Positions 20,973-32,839 of a stretch of 36,744 nt of DNA are shown in pieces. Within the stretch, counting starts at the first letter, position 1; each line of letters opens with the position of its first letter. Under the pieces are notes generated by a model. That model was not told the origin of the DNA, searched no databases, and was given only the letters and a program-made list of their open reading frames with translations. The stretch lies in assembly GCA_030141605.1 (NCBI GenBank), contig JAQGDQ010000324.1, forward strand, positions 105,001 to 141,744. Reading direction: 5' to 3'. This DNA comes from Tubiluchus corallicola. Taxonomy: Eukaryota > Priapulida > Priapulimorpha > Priapulimorphida > Tubiluchidae. The position numbers and the translations under genes are program-made.

Positions 20973-21433
20973 TAGACAAAAATATCATAGAATCCAATTC
21001 ATAGCCGTTTTGTCAAAAGCAAGTTAATGCACAGAACTTGCTATGCCTCGTAGAAAATGAGTTAGCAGAGCACAGTGTGAACACATCAGCACATTTCAAT
21101 TTACAAATAAGGAAAATACAGCAATAAATAAAGAATTTAACATCAAAAATATATTTCTTCAGTGCTTTGTACAAAAATTTATTGCATTCTTGTATCATCA
21201 ATAAATTATAAAAAATTTAGTCAAGCAACAGAAGTCAAAATCACAATAAATTATGAGCTTAAAAAACGGAAGCCAGCAAAACTTAGTGCAGTGCTATGCA
21301 AAAATTGTACATCTATCAATAAATAAAATTTCGTCAGTGGCTCAAAACCTACATTTTTGTGCATAAATTCTCTCGTCTAGTTGAAACAAATTACAATACT
21401 TAAATAAACTGTCCAGCATGACATCAAAGCTAA
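20973..21433. other. Intergenic, nothing recognised
   Basis: AT-rich sequence. The minus-strand frame at 21013-21201 is hydrophobic and AT-driven, without a domain. Confidence 0.35.
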
Positions 21434-21854
21434 GGACCATCCACAGATAAAGATGTCAAGTTTCTGGTTACCTACCTTGCGTTATAATGGCGTTATCATG
21501 TGCTCTACCACCTACCTAGCCCTTATACTGATATGGATATCACACAGATGTAGATTTTTGTACATTTTATTTTTCCTTCTCCCAAGACTGTTCTCCCAAC
21601 AGCATTACTTGTGTTAGTTAACGGGAAACCATTAGTGGATTATACTAGTATTGGCGGTGGAGGTAGTGACAGCCCCAATTCACTGAACTTATTCTCATCG
21701 ACCCACTCTGCAGATTTCAGCAGAAAAAAACCCAGCAAAGTTGAAAAAAGCATGGTCAGATATCGTGACTAAATTACTTACCTACCTTGCATTACATCCC
21801 CTACCATCCACCCACCTACCCCAAACTTGATATCCTTATATGTGTGGATGGTCC
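21434..21854. mobile_element. MITE with GGACCATCCACA inverted ends
   Basis: The left end is GGACCATCCACAGATAAAG and the right end reversed is GGACCATCCACACATATAAG, continuing to a shared ATCAAG. CTAA flanks both sides (21430-21433, 21855-21858), consistent with a short target duplication. Both subterminal regions also share CTACC-CCTACC-type direct motifs. Superfamily not assigned. Confidence 0.75.
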
Positions 21855-22014
21855 CTAATTAGTAGGATTAATTTTGCATGCATGAATAATGTTTTTTTAA
21901 TTGTGCAACAAAGATGTCAATTCCTCTTATTTCAGCAATAAGTTGTGGAAGCGTAACTCTATTATCTTACTAAACATGTCTTCAAGGCAAATCTACGATG
22001 TCTACGAATCTGAC

Positions 22015-22255
22015 GACCCGGAATGACCGAAGGCTGACAGCATTTCTGCTTCCTCCAGTAAGTCTGAAAATTGGGAATGTAAGAAGTTTGATAGTTTCTC
22101 CGTTCTTCCGATGGATCAGGAATGTTTGGTAGCCTTTGTGCTCCTTGCAGTAGCTTGATGATCAGGAATCTCTGAAGTCTGATAGCCTTTCTGCTCTTTC
22201 TGGTAGTCATGACGACCAAGACTGTTTCGTATTCTTTCTGCTCTCTCAGGTTAGT
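22015..22255. repeat. Degenerate ~50-bp tandem repeat
   Basis: Five imperfect copies of a unit resembling CAGGAAT-TCTGAAGTCTGATAG-CTTTCTGCTCTTTC-GGTAGT. Their phase varies around 45-55 bases. The minus-strand open frame at 21962-22219 crosses it and has no recognisable domain. Confidence 0.6.
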
Positions 22256-23890
22256 TGTAACATCAGATCATGCCTTTTCTCACCAATCTTGCTTTCTGTA
22301 AAATAATCAAATCGGAATTAATCCGCGACTGCACTGCACAAATCTTCTTCTACGTTTACTCCCCGATTATTGAGCTTCTGTGGTGACAGCAATTTCTCTA
22401 GTAATCTGAGCAACCAGCATTAAAACAGTCGGGAAATCTAATAGAGTGAGTAGCAGACAATCAATGAATGTTTCTAGTCTCCTTTCCAGTTCATGAAGAT
22501 GCACCGCTATCACTACCGACAATTAATGAAAATAGTAAAAAATTTGTAGCATCGAGGGCTGAGTTATGAACACTATTTTTTCACTCCACCTGATCGTAAA
22601 AATTCGCTATAATTAATAAAATCATAAAAGCATTTGAAGCTATTCGAATTGGAATCATAAATCATAAATTGGAATTGCAGAGTAAGATGTCAAAGGTTAG
22701 AAAAAGTCAAAACAAAAACAAGTTTAGGTTACAGCTAATTTTAAAATTATAACAAAAATTACGTAGAATTTCTACAATCTATTAAATACCTGTAATTCTC
22801 TATTACTTATAATTTTAGATGTATTTCTACTGCCTAGGAGTTTCTATTGCGAAAATGAGAATTTCGATTGCCAATATTTCTCATTTAGATGCTCCCCCCT
22901 CAGTTTCTATGACATCAATTAATAAGCTGCCATAGCAACTAAAAATTGGTAACAAACATGTCTCTATTACATGTCCCTTGCACACAAATGTGCCCTTCAA
23001 TTTCCAGGCATGCCTGCGTGGAAGGACTAGCCTAACTTAGCTATTGTAAAGTAATGAGTCGCCGTAAGTAATTTACACAGTAAGTGTTAAAATATCCCAA
23101 TTAAAGAACAGTTTCTTATGTTTTAACTTGAAAATGACGGAGTAAAAGACCACGAGAAACTAGTACCCTAAATCTAATTTTTGGTCGTTGGGTTTTATAT
23201 GCTTTAGATATGATATATCGTTGTTGCAAAATGGTTGTAACTTTGTTGTGCTGCATTGCACAAGACAAAGTACGAAGTCACTGAAGTAAAAATACAATAG
23301 ATGGATTACAAAATTAGCATGAACGAGCTCTGTTTAGAAAACCTTTAACAAGAAATACGAAAGAATTTATTACGTTCCTCTTATATAAACCACCAAAATG
23401 ATAACATTTTCCATTCTCCCATGCCCCCAATAGTATTCTACTTCTCAATTACAGCTTTAATAAATAATATATACAAGTCTATTCAATCATCTGTGTATAA
23501 TGCCAAACTAAGGTCTCTTTTTATTATTATTTTGATACACAAGTCGAATTTTATTGTATCATAGACAATTTATACCGTATTTCGATTGTAGTCTCTGTAA
23601 AATATACTTAAATTATTGTGTACTAACTTTGTAGTAGTATTTTGGATTATTTTATACGATCTAATATTGTATAAAAGTTCCAGTTGTGAGTCCTTCTGTG
23701 TATCTTTTTAATAACGGCTTGTACTTGTAATTTTAATATTTTAACTTGCACTTTGTAAAATTACTACTATAATTTGGACCAGATGCATTTGCCATTAAGC
23801 AGTGTAAGTTTTTAATCCTTATTAAGGAATGATGAATTTACAATGATTTTAATTGTTTTCATCTGTTCTATCTGGCAAATAAAGATTTAA
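22256..23890. other. Intergenic, nothing recognised
   Basis: AT-rich sequence without supportable genes, RNAs or clear repeat edges. Confidence 0.4.
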
Positions 23891-23895
23891 TATAC

Positions 23896-23926
<31 letters not shown>

Positions 23927-23927
23927 C
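23891..23927. repeat. (TA)n microsatellite
   Basis: About 37 bases of alternating TA with two C/G interruptions. Confidence 0.9.
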
Positions 23928-24337
23928 CACTGTGTAGCAAGGAGGAAAGCAGAAGTGAAGACAAATGTGTGCAATCTTGCTGATTGGGCTTAACTGGCCC
24001 AATTGCAGTGCATCCGGAAAGAAGATAGTCTATGTGTCCACAAAGAGGACACTCGACTCTAAAGCAGGACACGAGAAATTCATCTTCATTGCTGTCAAAT
24101 TCATCTTCAGATGAGGTTAATCAGTAAACTTTTTTTTACTAAATTCAGGTGTTTTTATTGTGCAGGTTCCTTGTCCCGTAAAAGTTCTGATGAAGGAAGG
24201 AGCCTAAGCTGGCACGCTTACACCAGCCTATCTCAGACAGGTATCGAAAGATGCGGGTCGGAGCTCAGCAGAACAGGTAGCAAATAAATGTATGAATCTA
24301 ACCTGATCCGGCAGGGGACCGGCCCAGAACACTGCAG

Positions 24338-24656
24338 TTTAGGGCTGACCAAGGTCGAATTAGGACCTTTTGGGGTCCCCTAGGCTAATGAAATTATGGC
24401 CCCCCTGACAAGGGCCCTTTATCTCAAATAAAGGGTCACAAACAATGGTCACTTTTTAAAATTGGGTTTTCAGACCCCTGGGACTCTCTTCTTTAAAGTT
24501 GAAATTTTATTTCAAGTTAAATGAATTATTCATCAATGCAAAATATTAACTTATTTTTCAAAAAAAATTATATTTGCACTGCCCGTCAAGCTTCGGGCCC
24601 CCAAGCTTCCGGGCCCTAGGCTGTAGCATATATGGCCTATAGGGTAATCCAGCTCT
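24338..24656. mobile_element. Probable hAT-type MITE fragment (AGGGCTGACC ... ATCCAGCTCTG)
   Basis: Edges TAGGGCTGACC and, reversed, CAGAGCTGGATTACC resemble hAT termini. The interior contains the GGGCCC-rich blocks (GGGCCCCCAAGCTTCCGGGCCC and TGGGGTCCCCTAGG) seen in that kind of element. No clear 8-base target duplication was found, so the ends are uncertain. Confidence 0.45.
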
Positions 24657-25107
24657 GGACATGACACATTTTCAGTACAATATCCTAAGAACAGAACAAT
24701 TTTTTGTTACTTTCAAGTTCTGAAACCTTGTTCAGGTTGTCTCAACATCACGTAAACTTCTTACTATATATTTTCAGTATCTCACACAAGCTTAATATGT
24801 GGAGACATAGATATGCAAATGGCGAGGTCACGCGAAACCCTGAACAGAATGACGCCGCCAGGTGTTAAAAAGCAAAGTAACGAAAGCAAGGCTAATGTAG
24901 ATGGAACCAACGTCCAAAGGAGTGGAGTTGATGTGCCTGAAACGAACTGCAAGTGCTGTGCAATACAATAGCACACAACAGTATGGCAGCGGCTGGAACT
25001 AAGTGGAATGTGATTCAATGCATTCATATGAAATATTTTTGTAGAAAAAAGACCATACAGTATGTTGAGACAATTAAATTTCACCTAGCTATATGAGTAC
25101 GTTGTTT
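24657..25107. other. Intergenic, left flank of the gene array
   Basis: No gene supported. The minus-strand open frame at 24782-25084 has no recognisable domain. Confidence 0.35.
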
Positions 25108-25265
25108 TTATGTAGATTATTAGTTGGAACAGTTCATTTGTCTTTAACCTTTATTACGTTTTATTTTAATAAGTTGCAAGTTACATATTAAAGAAAGTAA
25201 AATCCGTGCGAGTGGTTCTCTTTGCCACGAACTGAAGTCCAAAAGGAATTGTTACTTGACCCGAT

Positions 25266-25431
25266 TTGGCTCTTTTTAACCCTTAATCTGTCACTAAAAC
25301 AGTTTACTTGCTCTTCTTAACCATTAACCTGTCACTAAACAGTTTACTTGCTCTTCTTAACCATTAACCTGTCACTAAACAGTTTACTTGCTCTTCTTAA
25401 CCCTTAACCTGTCACTAAAACAGTTTCCTTG
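25266..25431. repeat. 40-bp tandem repeat, about four copies
   Basis: Unit AGTTTACTTGCTCTTCTTAA plus CCATTAACCTGTCACTAAAC, with copies beginning at 25301, 25341 and 25381 and a partial one before. It lies in the upstream part of copy A and has only single related units in the other copies. Confidence 0.9.
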
Positions 25432-26035
25432 GCCTGCAAAACAATATAAAACATGTAATACCACATGCAGTCTTCGGGGTTGTAACAGCAAGAAATCAAT
25501 TCATGCTGTCTCTTGCAACATGTCAGGTACGACATAGCATAATATTCCCATTCCTCTTCTCTTGTGCAGTTTTTCTTAAAATGTGAGCTACTTAATCGAC
25601 ATTGGTGAATACAACAGTTGCGTAGTACACTAGCATTAATTTTTACTATAACGTGTATTTTACAGAATGTCTATTTCCAGTAAAAAATTTTTAATTGTCA
25701 TTATTGTTTATAGCAACTACATACAACTACAGGAAACCTGTATCAATTGTTTTATTATGCTGTCATAAAATTCTAAACTCGTTACCATGGATTACATCAG
25801 TTAGTTCTAGGTTACCTAGGATTCTGGGCTCGCAAAAAGCAAAATGAGACTATAAGGTGCCAGAAACTGGCGGCTCTGAGCCTACTAACTTCTCTGGAGC
25901 AAGTTAAAGAGCTTTAGAATGGCTTGCTAAGTGGACTACAGACAGGAAATCACCATTGCTCGATTGTAGGTCGTCAAATTCAAATGTCAACCATAATTTG
26001 TTAACTGAAGGAAGGATACAAACTGGACTAGTGGA

Positions 26036-26402
26036 ATGGCTCGTAAGTAACATTACTTGTCAGCTCAGGTATTTTGTCCACCTAATCTAGTTTACTTTGT
26101 CTACGTGCTAACCTTGTCTCTGTCACTTGTACACCTACAGAACCGTAACCTATAGTTTCACAACTACTTTCAGAAAACGTTTTCACTTTGCAGGAGCTAG
26201 ATCTACCAGTGGTTCCAGAAGGAGGCGCTCCAGGGGAAGAAGGAGGTCACCACAAATGCGCCGCAGCAGTCAAAGTGGCAGATCAAGATCTAGACGATCA
26301 CGAAGTCGTGGAAGCAGCAAGGGTAAGAAAGGAGGCACTGAAGACCCAGAAGCGCCATGGCCACCACTCCCTGATCCACCTGGTCCATGCACCCTTCTGT
26401 AG
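26036..26402 (+). CDS. RS-rich protamine-like protein, copy A (71 aa, CaaX end CTLL)
   Basis: Predicted join 26036-26042 and 26194-26402. Exon 1 is ATGGCTC followed by the donor GTAAGT. The intron is 151 nt and ends TTTCACTTTGCAG. The protein starts Met-Ala-Arg and has 18 Arg and 12 Ser in its first 42 residues, mostly as SR/RS pairs and Arg runs (SRRRRSRGRRRS, SGRSRSRRSRSRG). This looks like a sperm protamine or an SR-kinase substrate. The tail changes character: an acidic, Pro-rich stretch (EDPEAPWPPLPDPPGP) ends in Cys-Thr-Leu-Leu, a CaaX-type prenylation motif. Function is not known. Chromatin packing, or a lipid-anchored polybasic protein at the nuclear envelope or plasma membrane, are the two readings. 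Met at residue 24 replaces an Arg found in B and E. Confidence 0.72.
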
Positions 26403-26757
26403 AAATGAGGCAACGAGCCTAAAAGAGACTAGATGCCTAAAATCAGTCATGCCACTTTATCATAAAATTCCATTTGAAAGAAATTGGCAATAATTATAAA
26501 TTCATGTTTTTCCACAAGATGTTCGCTTACAACAAAAATGACAAAAATGACAACAAACAAATTAGCTGTTTTTTTCTATGAAACTATGTGCAGTCCAGTG
26601 CTGTGAAAAGTAACTCAAATGTTTATACAAGGCATGAGAAGCACTTCTTACTCACAACACACACAGTATGCTTATGGACATTTAAATCAGTTAAAGATGC
26701 AAGTTTTGTTTAAAAATAGAAACCATGTACTACGCTTAAGTTCATAAAACGTAGAAA

Positions 26758-26763
26758 AATAAA
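26758..26763 (+). terminator. Poly(A) signal of copy A
   Basis: AATAAA, ~355 bases past the copy A stop. It is followed by a T-rich stretch with TGTATCTGATG. The same position carries AATAAA in the orphan 3' end at 27612-27617 and in copy E (35606-35611). Confidence 0.65.
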
Positions 26764-27129
26764 TGATTTTTTTCTATTGGAACTAGTTGTTGCATTTTTG
26801 ATTTTTCATTCATGTATCTGATGTATTTATTCTTGCCAGTATTTAACAATATCTGCAAACTAGTCTCAGATGACTATCAATGAAAGTCAAAAAAGTCAAA
26901 AAGATTCTTTTCCTTGGTTGCAAAAGAGACTGACTTTTTGTCCATTTCTTTGCCTTTTTAACCTTTTTCACTTCCAACTTTTCTGGTAATTGTCAAATAT
27001 TCCGGTGAGTAAGAAAGAATTTTTGACAGTGGGCCAATTTTTAAATTTTGTTTCTTACTTAATCGCATGTTCAAGTGATAAAAGATTAAAGAAGCCAAAT
27101 GAAACAAAGGGACCCCAGTTTATAGTTTA

Positions 27130-27330
27130 TTCAACTTTAATGGCACGTTCAGGCTAGCAAGTTTTCTGTCACGGGCAAACTCGCAAGTGTGAACTGCTTT
27201 GCGAATTGCTGCCAGCAAATTATTGCAAACTCTCTGCAGTTGATGCGAGATGATTGCCTGCGAGTTACTGTCTAGCGTGAACACTTTGACGAGCTACTCT
27301 CGACACTGCTCACAGTGAATAGAGAAGAGA
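27130..27330 (+). mobile_element. Repeat family R2, copy 2 (in array)
   Basis: GGCACGTTCAGGCTAGCAAG, TTTTCTGTC and CGCAAGTGTGAACTGCTTTG match the other R2 copies. The right edge contains inverted-type GAGCTACTCTCG and GTTAGCTCGCACTTACTGTC. It directly abuts the orphan 3' end at 27345 and may have replaced that unit's promoter and exons. Confidence 0.65.
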
Positions 27331-27344
27331 GTGTTAGCTCGCAC

Positions 27345-27660
27345 TTACTGTCGGAGAGTAACTAAATACCTAAACCAGTCATACCACTTTGTCAAAAGAT
27401 TCCACCTGCAAACATTTGATATAGTTGGAAATTTATGGTTTTCCCAATATATTTGCTTGAAACAAAAAGTGACAAAAAATTTGCTTGTTTCATCCATGAA
27501 ATTGTGTGCAGTCCAGTGCTGAGAAAAGTAACACAAAATGTTAAAGACGTGGCCTTTGTTTGAAAATAGGAACCAGGTACTACATTTAAATTCATAAAAT
27601 CCAGAATGATGAATAAAGAAATTTCTATCAAAACTTGTTATAAGTTTTTGATATTTCATT
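27345..27660 (+). pseudogene. Orphan 3' UTR of an array gene
   Basis: Matches the 3' UTR of copies B and E from AACTAAATACCTAAACCAGT onward, including CCCAATATATTTGCTTG, GTGACAAAAAATTTGCTTG, GTGCAGTCCAGTGCTGAGAAAAGTAAC and an AATAAA at 27612-27617. No exon 1 or RS-coding exon precedes it. It is a truncated unit. Confidence 0.75.
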
Positions 27661-28124
27661 CATGTATCTGATCTGTTTATTATTACCTGTATTGAATAAC
27701 ATGTGCAAATCAGTGTAAGACGAGTATCATTGAAAACCAATAAGGACGCTTTCTCTTTCTTTCCAACATTTCTCTGTGCAAGAAATTTGTTAACTACTGC
27801 AGTGAGCAATTATAGCCTGATAATGGCATAAGTTCTAAATTTTGTTTGTTACCTAATCGTACTTTCACATGATAAAAATACTGCAAAAGTCAATAGAATT
27901 CTAGTGAGTAATATTATTTTAAAAGTATTTTCACACATGCCGCGTTTCATTTAGGTTAAATTATCGCCACCCAGTGGGTGATCTAGAGAGCAAATAGAAC
28001 AGAAACCAAAGCAAAATGCCCGACATTCATTACCACGAACATTGGTTGCATTTAGTACGAAACAAAGTGATCCCAGTTTAAAACTAACCAAAAGTAAATG
28101 AAAAAATTGTTATAGCTTATTCAC

Positions 28125-28290
28125 CTTTAATGGCACGTTCAGGCTAGGGAGTTTTCTGTCATGGCAAACTCGCACGTGTGAACTGCTTTGTGAGTTACTG
28201 TCAGCAAGCTATTGCAAACTTTCCAACAGTTGCTGCTAGTTACTGTCTAGCGTGAACCCCTCGTAGAGTGACTCTCGAAACTTCTTGCAG
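28125..28290 (+). mobile_element. Repeat family R2, copy 3 (in array)
   Basis: Same blocks as the 27.1-kb copy (GGCACGTTCAGGCTAGGGAG, GTGTGAACTGCTTTGTGAGT, TACTGTCTAGCGTGAACCCC). It is paralogous in position to the copy at 36095-36240, so it was duplicated as part of the array unit. Confidence 0.65.
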
Positions 28291-29137
28291 TGCAAATACA
28301 CAAAAATTCGAAAGATACTATGGTGCATGCGTTAGAATGTGGGATGATGAGTTGTCTAACTAATTTTAATGTTGTCCAAAGCTTTTAAATTAAAACACAA
28401 CTAAATCTGAAGAGATACGATTTTTGAGAAGTAATTAGTTATATGTTAAACAATCTAAAATCCATGTGAGCGGCTTAACATACTTACTGTAATAATACTT
28501 AACATAATATTGTTACTTAACCTGATCAGCTACATACTTTGCTTAACTGTCAGTAGATCGGTTCAACTGGTCTATAAAAGAATATAAAACATGTACTACT
28601 ACATGTAAGCATGTCCTCTGCAGGCTTTGAGTGTGTAAAACAAAGAAATCAAGCTAGGTATGAAGATTTGCTAATCACATAAATGTAATTTGCTTATGTA
28701 CCTTTCCTCATACAAAATAGTACATAATGTGTCTGCTACGTTCCTTTTTTCATGTGCAGTTTTTCTTAAATTACAAGCTACTTAACTGCCTTAGATGGAT
28801 ACAACAACTGTTTAATACTCCAGCACTAATTTTTACTAATGCATATATTACAGGATGTCTAGTTCTCATAGAAGAATTTAAACTGCACTTATAGTTTATT
28901 GCAACTACATCTGTGCCAACTGCAAACTGCGGGAAATCCGTATTAGATGTTCTATTTAATCTGTTGCATCGTCATAAAATAACAAACTCGTTACCAAGGA
29001 TACAGCGGTTAGTTGTAGGTTACCTAGGATTTGGGTTTCTTGGATACTGCAAACAGCAAAATGAGACCATAAGGTGCCAGGCACTCATCAAATTTAAGAA
29101 TCGTTCCTGAAGGAAGGGTACAAGCTGGACTTGTGAA

Positions 29138-29486
29138 ATGGATCGTAAGTAACATTACCTGTTAGCTTTACTACTTTGAATACCTAATATAAGCTTGTCT
29201 ATTTGCTAACTTTATCGTTGTCACTTGTACACTTACAGAAGCACAAGTTATTAAATTCACAACTACTTTCAGAACGTGTTTTTGGTTTGCAGGACCAAGA
29301 TCTGCTAGTAGTTCCAGTAGGAGACGTTCTAGGGGAAGAAGGAGGTCACCACAAAGGCGCCGCCGCAGTCAAAGTGGCAGATCCAGAACTAGAAGATCTC
29401 AAAGTCGTAGAAAAAGCAAGAGCAGAATACGCAAGGCCAGGCCAGGTACGAAGCCAGGAGGAATATCAAATTGCAAAGTACAGTAG
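29138..29486 (+). CDS. RS-rich protamine-like protein, copy B (66 aa, CaaX end CKVQ)
   Basis: Predicted join 29138-29144 and 29293-29486. Exon 1 is ATGGATC with donor GTAAGT. The intron is 148 nt and ends TTTGGTTTGCAG. The protein opens Met-Asp-Arg-Pro-Arg, then SSSSRRRSRGRRRSPQRRRR and SQSGRSRTRRSQSRRKSKSR, making it the most basic of the copies. The tail is basic-to-neutral (KARPGTKPGGISN) and ends Cys-Lys-Val-Gln, a CaaX-type end. Copy E is nearly identical. The upstream region lacks the CRE-like segment of the other copies because a block between GCCAGGCACT and the GAAGGAAGGG leader is missing. The alternative (acidic) frame also stays open through this exon, but the RS frame fits the exon 1 junction at the strongest acceptor. 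Confidence 0.72.
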
Positions 29487-30599
29487 AAAAGAATGGAACC
29501 TAAAAGAGCCTAAATACCTAAACTAGTCATACCATTTTGCCAAGTGATTCCATCTGCAAAAATTGGACATAGTTGTAAATATGCGGTTTTTCCCAATATA
29601 TTTGCTTGCAACAAAGAGTGACAAAAAATTCGTTTGTTTCACCCATGAAATAGTGTGCGGTCCAGTGCTGAGAAAAGTAACACAAAAGCTTATTCAAGAT
29701 GCGATAAGCACTTCTGTACACGACAGACAGTGTACTTATGGACATCTAAATCAGTTAAAGATGCGAATTCCACTTTAAAATAGAAACCATGTACTCCATT
29801 TCTTTGTTTTTTTACTTCTTTTATTTCCAACATTCCTGCATACAAGGAATTTGTCAAGCATTCGAATCAGCAGATGGGCATCTGACAGTGGTTCAGGTGT
29901 TTTATATTTTTTTAACCTAAGTACACGGCCAAAGTGATAAAAAAAATTGCGGAAGCCATTAGAATTCTAGTGGGTAATATTATTTAAAGGTACTTTCACA
30001 CATGCTGTGTTTCATTTTGGTTAAATTACCACGACGCAGCAGGTGAGAGAGCAAACAGAATAGAAACAAAAGCAAAATGTCTGACATTTGTTATCATGGA
30101 CATTGTAACCACACAATTAAGTTTGAAACAAAGTGCCCCCAGGTTAGATCAAGAAAAAAAAGGAAACTATATTGCAGCTCATTCACAGTTAAGCCTTAAC
30201 ACAACTCAATCGCCATTTCATCATTTTCATTTTTAAGCTTTTCAAACACTATCATATTTTTCATTTCATCTCAGCTTCGTGCATAGTTTCAAGGCTTTAT
30301 AGATTACGTAGTTTTCAATTAAGGCACGACGTTAAATTTTCTTACTGGCTTAACTACAAGAGCAGATCTGACTGTTTGGCAGTTGCAAAAACCACAAAAG
30401 GAAAATCTATTTGGTAAATTCATTTCCACGAAATTCTTCAAAACATTCTGTTTGATTTGTCTTCGATTATTCCATGAAATGGCTATCGGAGAGAACAAGT
30501 TAAAAATAAAATGAGAAACAGAAGAACGAACGATGTTGAAAAAGCCAAACTAAGATCTACAAGTGATGGTATCTACATTTTTTAACTTGGTATCAGGAT

Positions 30600-30995
30600 T
30601 TGTGATTTTGCCATGGCAGAATACTAAAGCTAAAAACGCTAGAATAACTTGCTAAGAAGATTACAAATTGGAAATCACTGTTATTCAATTGTGATGTCAT
30701 CAAATTCAAATGTCGTTCTTAATTTGTTAACTGATCTAACGGTACAAGCTTGGGTGATCAACGAAGCGTAAGTAACTTGGCATGTCTCCACTAGTATTTT
30801 GTCTGCCTAGTTTAGTCTACACTGTCTATTTGATAATGTATTTTTTGACATTGTATATTTAATTGTCTACTTTGTATATTTTACATGTCACTTGCACACG
30901 TACAGAATCACACGTTATTGTTTTATTTTCACAAAGCGAATTTTCACCTTACAGGACCAGGATCTCCCTGCAGTTCTAAAACCAGGTGCTACAAG
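30600..30995 (+). pseudogene. Relic array gene (copy X)
   Basis: Promoter sequence with TGTGATGTCATCAAATTCAA (about 30690) is followed by CAACGAAGCGTAAGT, where the ATG has been lost but the donor survives. An expanded intron ends at TTTTCACCTTACAG (30954). The exon remnant GGACCAGGATCTCCCTGCAG runs ~40 bases before it is cut off by the promoter region of copy C. It has no coding potential. Confidence 0.7.
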
Positions 30996-31089
30996 CTGGA
31001 AATTATCATTGTTCAATTGTGACTTCATCAAATTCAAACGTCATTCTTAATTTGTTAATCGAAGGAAGGGTACAAGCTGGACTAGTGAA

Positions 31090-31459
31090 ATGGCTCGTAA
31101 GTAACACTGCCTGTCAGCTCTAGTGTTTTATCTACCTAATCTAGTTTACTTTGTCTATTTGCTAGCCTTATCTCTGTCACTTGTACACCTATAGAACCAC
31201 AAGTTATAGTTTCACAACTACTTTCAGAAAGAGTTTTCACTTTGCAGGACCTAGATCTACCAGTGGTTCCAGGAGCAGGCGTTCCAGGGGAAGACGAAGG
31301 TCAACAGAAAGACACCACCTTAGTCGAAGTGGCAGATCAAGAGCTAGAAGATCCCAAAGTCGTGGAAGAAGCAAGAGTAGAGCTCGCAGGACTAAACCAG
31401 AAGCGGCCAAAAGGGCATATTCACCAAACGATGGCCCACCTGGTTGCAATATATCGTAG
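31090..31459 (+). CDS. RS-rich protamine-like protein, copy C (72 aa, CaaX end CNIS)
   Basis: Predicted join 31090-31096 and 31248-31459. Exon 1 is ATGGCTC with donor GTAAGT, and the intron is 151 nt. The protein starts Met-Ala-Arg-Pro-Arg. It has the Arg/Ser core (SRSRRSRGRRRS, SRSGRSRARRSQSRGRSKSR) interrupted by Glu-Arg-His-His-Leu, then a mixed tail (RRTKPEAAKRAYSPNDGPPG). It ends Cys-Asn-Ile-Ser, a CaaX-type end of the farnesyl class by the usual X = Ser rule. The tail is alignable with copy A (shared PEA and PPG) with a 3-base deletion, and both keep the Cys and stop. The 3' flank lacks an exact AATAAA. ATGATAAAAG near 31737 is the nearest equivalent. Confidence 0.74.
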
Positions 31460-31790
31460 AAATGATTGAAGGAGAGGTGCCTAAATCCTTTCGCACACTT
31501 TGTAATAAAATCCTATCTGTAAAAAATGGAAATAATTGCAAATTGACATTTTCCCAAGATGTTTGTTTGCAACAAAAAGTGACAAGAAAATGACTTGTTT
31601 CATCTGTGAAACTGCGTGCAGTCAAAAGCTGAGAAAATAAGTCAGAGGTTTATGCAAAATGTAAGCAACACTAAATTCAAGTACTACAGACAGTACGCTT
31701 AACAGAGAAACTCCGTGATGCTCCTCAAAATGTACAAATGATAAAAGAAATATTCTTTATTATTGAAACTTGCTGTTATACTTTTGATTT
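31460..31790 (+). other. 3' UTR of copy C
   Basis: Homologous to the 3' UTRs of A, B and E (CCCAAGATGTTTGTTTGCAACAAAAAGTGAC, then GTGCAGTC-A-GCTGAGAAAA). It diverges from about 31700. No AATAAA at the expected place. Confidence 0.55.
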
Positions 31791-32800
31791 GTATTTCAGA
31801 CAGTCTTTAAATTCATAAATTAATTTTTTTCCTTTAAATGTGAAATATAGCAACTTTGTAAAGTTTCAATTTTACACAAAAACAGAAAGCAAATGCTCTA
31901 GGTCTTTCTGATACCTTTAACTTTTTCTTGGTGGTTCATAAAAGAGGAAATGTGGTGTGAAGGTGTCACTTCCAAAGAAAGTCTGGAGCTTCATTTCACG
32001 TGTTCTACTCATTAGATGACCCCAGAAACTGCTTAGTCCTTAGTTATAGCAGTGTTTGTGTTTGATTATCACTTGTCAAAATTTGGCTGAGTAGCATTGC
32101 TTACAAATCCAGAGTCATAGAAATGACACCGTTATCCCAGCGTTACTAGAATCTTCATTTAGTTTGCGTTTTCTGAAGTTTCAGGAACAAAAAAGTCGGT
32201 TAATTTTATTTGCACAATATTTCTGTTTGTCCCTTGCATAAGAAGTTTTTGCAGCAAAATAACTGCAGTAGAATTCATCACCTTAAAAATATCTCATTAT
32301 CACACTGACTTGCTTACAGAAAACAGCTGGGTGATAACCAATCAGTGACTCATTGCTAGTTAACAAAATAAATTCATTTCTATGTATTTTCTTCAGAATG
32401 CTCTCAATTGTAACTGGCCTCGTTTATCGCCACAAAGTGGGTAATTGAGAGAACAAGTTAAAATGATGATGATGGTTTTAATAAGAAAACAAAAAAAGAG
32501 AAGAACTAGGAATGTTGAAAAAGCAAAATGATGCACTTCAGGTGATGGTTAAAGATTACAAGTGTTATTTCAAAGAAGATTTAAATGTCTAATACGTAAA
32601 AATGAGAATGATACTGCAGCACATGTGATGAAATGTGGAATGATAGAAAAATATTGTGAAACTACAAAATTTTAAATGAAAACACCATTAAAACGTAGGA
32701 GGCAATTGATTTACGAGAAGTGATTAATTATATTAAACAAGCAATGGAGATGAGAAAATGAAGAGGTTTTGAACTTACACTGCACAATGAAGACTAAGCA
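31791..32800. other. Inter-unit spacer, no gene recognised
   Basis: Sequence between copy C and the inverted fragment. It includes short segments related to other units (GAGAGAACAAGTTAAAAT, GAACTAGGAATGTTGAAAAAGC), also seen at 30490-30545, so it too derives partly from array units. Confidence 0.4.
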
Positions 32801-32839
32801 AAGAAGCTAAAAGAAGTTTGTAGTACCATAGCAAGTTAT

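Noticed and set aside
23887-24072. Minus-strand frame with a Cys-x2-Cys (VECPLCGHID)
   Set aside because: One Cys pair next to a TA microsatellite, without further zinc-binding residues or homologous context, is not enough to call a gene.
26188-26493. Acidic frame of copy A as the main gene product
   Set aside because: The strongest acceptor joins exon 1 to the RS frame. Copies D and E have stops in the acidic frame, and synonymous changes cluster in the RS frame. Kept only as a finding about alternative splicing.
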